A DNA stretch of 47,165 nt from Phycisphaerales bacterium (GTDB lineage Bacteria > Planctomycetota > Phycisphaerae > SM23-33 > FEN-1343), in contig PMYD01000023.1 in NCBI GenBank assembly GCA_003171335.1, positions 1 to 47,165 of the forward strand, written 5' to 3'. Position 1 is the first letter of the stretch. Every line of letters starts with the position of its first letter. The notes under the pieces are model-generated. The model saw nothing but the letters and a program-made list of their open reading frames with translations, searched no databases and was not told the origin of the DNA. A program made the position numbers and the translations under genes. Positions 45,765 through 47,165 of this stretch are shown one piece after another.

Positions 45765-45794
45765 TTGATCGTCTCCGCTGTACTGCAATATAAT
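45765..45794 (+). promoter_or_regulatory. Candidate sigma-70 promoter of rpoD
   Basis: TTGATC (45,765-45,770), an 18-base spacer and a perfect TATAAT (45,789-45,794) lie about 80 bases upstream of the rpoD start. This suggests that rpoD is transcribed on its own as well as, or instead of, from a dnaG promoter. Confidence 0.6.
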
Positions 45795-45876
45795 GAGCGG
45801 TTCTTGTAAGTACCGGATCCAGATGGCTCCTGGAGGTGTAGGGGCCGTCCCTGATTGCATTGTGAGTACGGATACT

Positions 45877-47165
45877 ATGGCGCAGAAAACAACTGCAGCG
45901 GATAAGAGCACGGACAAAGTCACCGCCGAGAAGAATCCGCCAGCGCCGGCCAAGGTCGAGGGTGCGGCGCCCGCGGCGGTGCCGCCGCCAGCGCCGGGGG
46001 ACAAGTTCAAGGCCTCGCTGGGCAAGCTCAGCGCGAAGACCGACAGCCTGCTCAAGTCGCTCGTCGAGGCGGGCAAGGCCCGGGGCTATATCACCTACGA
46101 GGCGATGAACGAGGAGCTACCCGACGACTTCTCGCCCGAAAACCTCGACAGCCTGCTGATGACCCTGGATGAACAGGGCATCGAGCTGGTCGATGAGGCC
46201 ACCATCGAGGCCGAAGCGCCCTTCGAGGAGGCGGTCGCGCCCAAGGAAGGCGAAGGGCCGGCGGCCCCGGCGGGCAAAGGCGGCAAGAAGCGCAAGCCCA
46301 CCGCCCTGGAGCAGGAACTCGAGGCCGATTCGCGGCGCATCGATGACCCCGTGCGGATGTACCTCACGCAGATGGGCGAGATTCCGCTCTTGACGCGGCC
46401 GCAGGAAATCTCGCTGGCCAAGAAAATCGAGATGACCCGGATGCACTTCCGCCGCCGCGTCCTGGAGAGCGATTACTGCATGAGCCAGGCGGTCGAGATT
46501 CTCCAGATGGTGGGGGATGGCGACCTGCCCTTCGACCGCACGATGAAGATCTCCACCGCCGAGAACCTGGCCAAGGAGACGATCTCCGAGCGGCTGCCGA
46601 TGAACCTGGAAACGGTGCGCAAGCTCATCACCGCCAATCAGCGCGCTTGGAGCAAGGCCAACGACCCGGCCGCCAGCCCCTCCGAGCAGCGGCGCACGAC
46701 GCGGCAGATCTGGCGGCGCCGGCGGCGCGGGGCCAAGCTGCTGGAAGAGCTGTCGCTGCGCACCAGCCGCATTCAGCCCTTGATGAAGAAGCTGGCCCAC
46801 ATCTCCGAGAAGATGTCGGAGCTGGAAGGGGCCATCGCCAACGCCGCCGCCAACGACACGCCGCCCGAAGATGTGGCCGTGATGCGCGAGGAGCTCCAGG
46901 GCCTCCAGGACATGGTGCTGGAAGTGCCCGATCTGCTGCGCAAACGCGTCAAAGCCACGCAGAAGGTGTTCAACGACTACGAGCAGGCCAAGCGCGAGCT
47001 ATCGGGCGGGAACCTGCGGCTGGTGGTCTCCATCGCCAAGAAGTACCGCAACCGCGGGTTGTCGTTCCTGGACATCATCCAGGAAGGCAACACCGGCCTG
47101 ATGCGCGCGGTGGACAAGTACGAGTACCGCCGCGGCTATAAATTCAGCACGTACGCCACGTGGTG
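45877..47165 (+). CDS. rpoD: RNA polymerase primary sigma factor RpoD (5' part, cut by window end)
   Basis: This is the first 429 codons of the housekeeping sigma factor. A Pro/Ala/Lys-rich extension (residues 1-45) precedes region 1.1 (about 50-110, [20 protein letters not shown]). Region 1.2 is [19 protein letters not shown] (from about 157). A long non-conserved charged insert follows, and region 2 begins [20 protein letters not shown] and runs through [20 protein letters not shown] to YKFSTYATW at the edge. The -10 recognition and core-binding residues seen are normal. The ATG at 45,877 is chosen; an in-frame GTG five codons earlier (45,862) is an alternative, and neither has a strong binding site. 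Regions 3 and 4 lie outside the window. Confidence 0.96.
   Translation, partial: MAQKTTAADKSTDKVTAEKNPPAPAKVEGAAPAAVPPPAPGDKFKASLGKLSAKTDSLLKSLVEAGKARGYITYEAMNEELPDDFSPENLDSLLMTLDEQGIELVDEATIEAEAPFEEAVAPKEGEGPAAPAGKGGKKRKPTALEQELEADSRRIDDPVRMYLTQMGEIPLLTRPQEISLAKKIEMTRMHFRRRVLESDYCMSQAVEILQMVGDGDLPFDRTMKISTAENLAKETISERLPMNLETVRKLITANQRAWSKANDPAASPSEQRRTTRQIWRRRRRGAKLLEELSLRTSRIQPLMKKLAHISEKMSELEGAIANAAANDTPPEDVAVMREELQGLQDMVLEVPDLLRKRVKATQKVFNDYEQAKRELSGGNLRLVVSIAKKYRNRGLSFLDIIQEGNTGLMRAVDKYEYRRGYKFSTYATW

Overview
The window looks like chromosomal DNA of a GC-rich bacterium of the phylum Planctomycetota; class Phycisphaerae is possible but not proven. The evidence is three PEP-CTERM proteins, three large secreted proteins ending in type I dockerin repeats, a giant protein starting with the planctomycete 'LESRLLL'-type extracellular signature, and many dispersed palindromic repeats. 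No rRNA, tRNA or CRISPR array was recognised. Starts were chosen by reading ribosome binding sites; no database search was possible, so family names rest on motifs.

Left part (1-10,000), mostly minus strand. Two tandemly duplicated PEP-CTERM genes share leader and trailer sequences. They are followed by a cluster of four small unknown genes (2240-3446), a palindrome-packed intergenic stretch (3650-4400), a sigma-54 activator without a sensor domain, a third PEP-CTERM gene, a one-domain LuxR-type regulator and a beta-propeller-like lipoprotein. Export, surface display and regulation dominate.

Island (about 10,400-12,720). A visibly less GC-rich segment holds an IS4-type transposase remnant, a DUF4238-like gene and two small genes. 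It is bounded by a near-perfect 19-bp inverted repeat.

Surface-protein block (12,910-33,097). Three minus-strand dockerin proteins come first: one propeller with PKD-like repeats and two M14 zinc carboxypeptidases with PKD-like, LamG and dockerin domains. A divergent plus-strand gene encodes a 1647-residue protein built of carboxypeptidase-regulatory-like Ig folds. Beyond it the DNA is decaying: a frameshifted minus-strand fragment abuts a frameshifted, 5'-truncated plus-strand gene of about 4.4 kb. That gene is cut off by an ISNCY-type insertion sequence (33,098-34,620), which is followed by a 260-bp non-autonomous relative flanked by 16-bp direct repeats.

Right part (35,250-47,165). This is the conserved core: a FlgI-like lipoprotein, smc, dnaG and the start of rpoD (cut by the window edge). 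A BsuBI/PstI-type restriction-modification pair, overlapping by 4 bp, sits on the opposite strand between smc and dnaG and looks like an acquired cassette.
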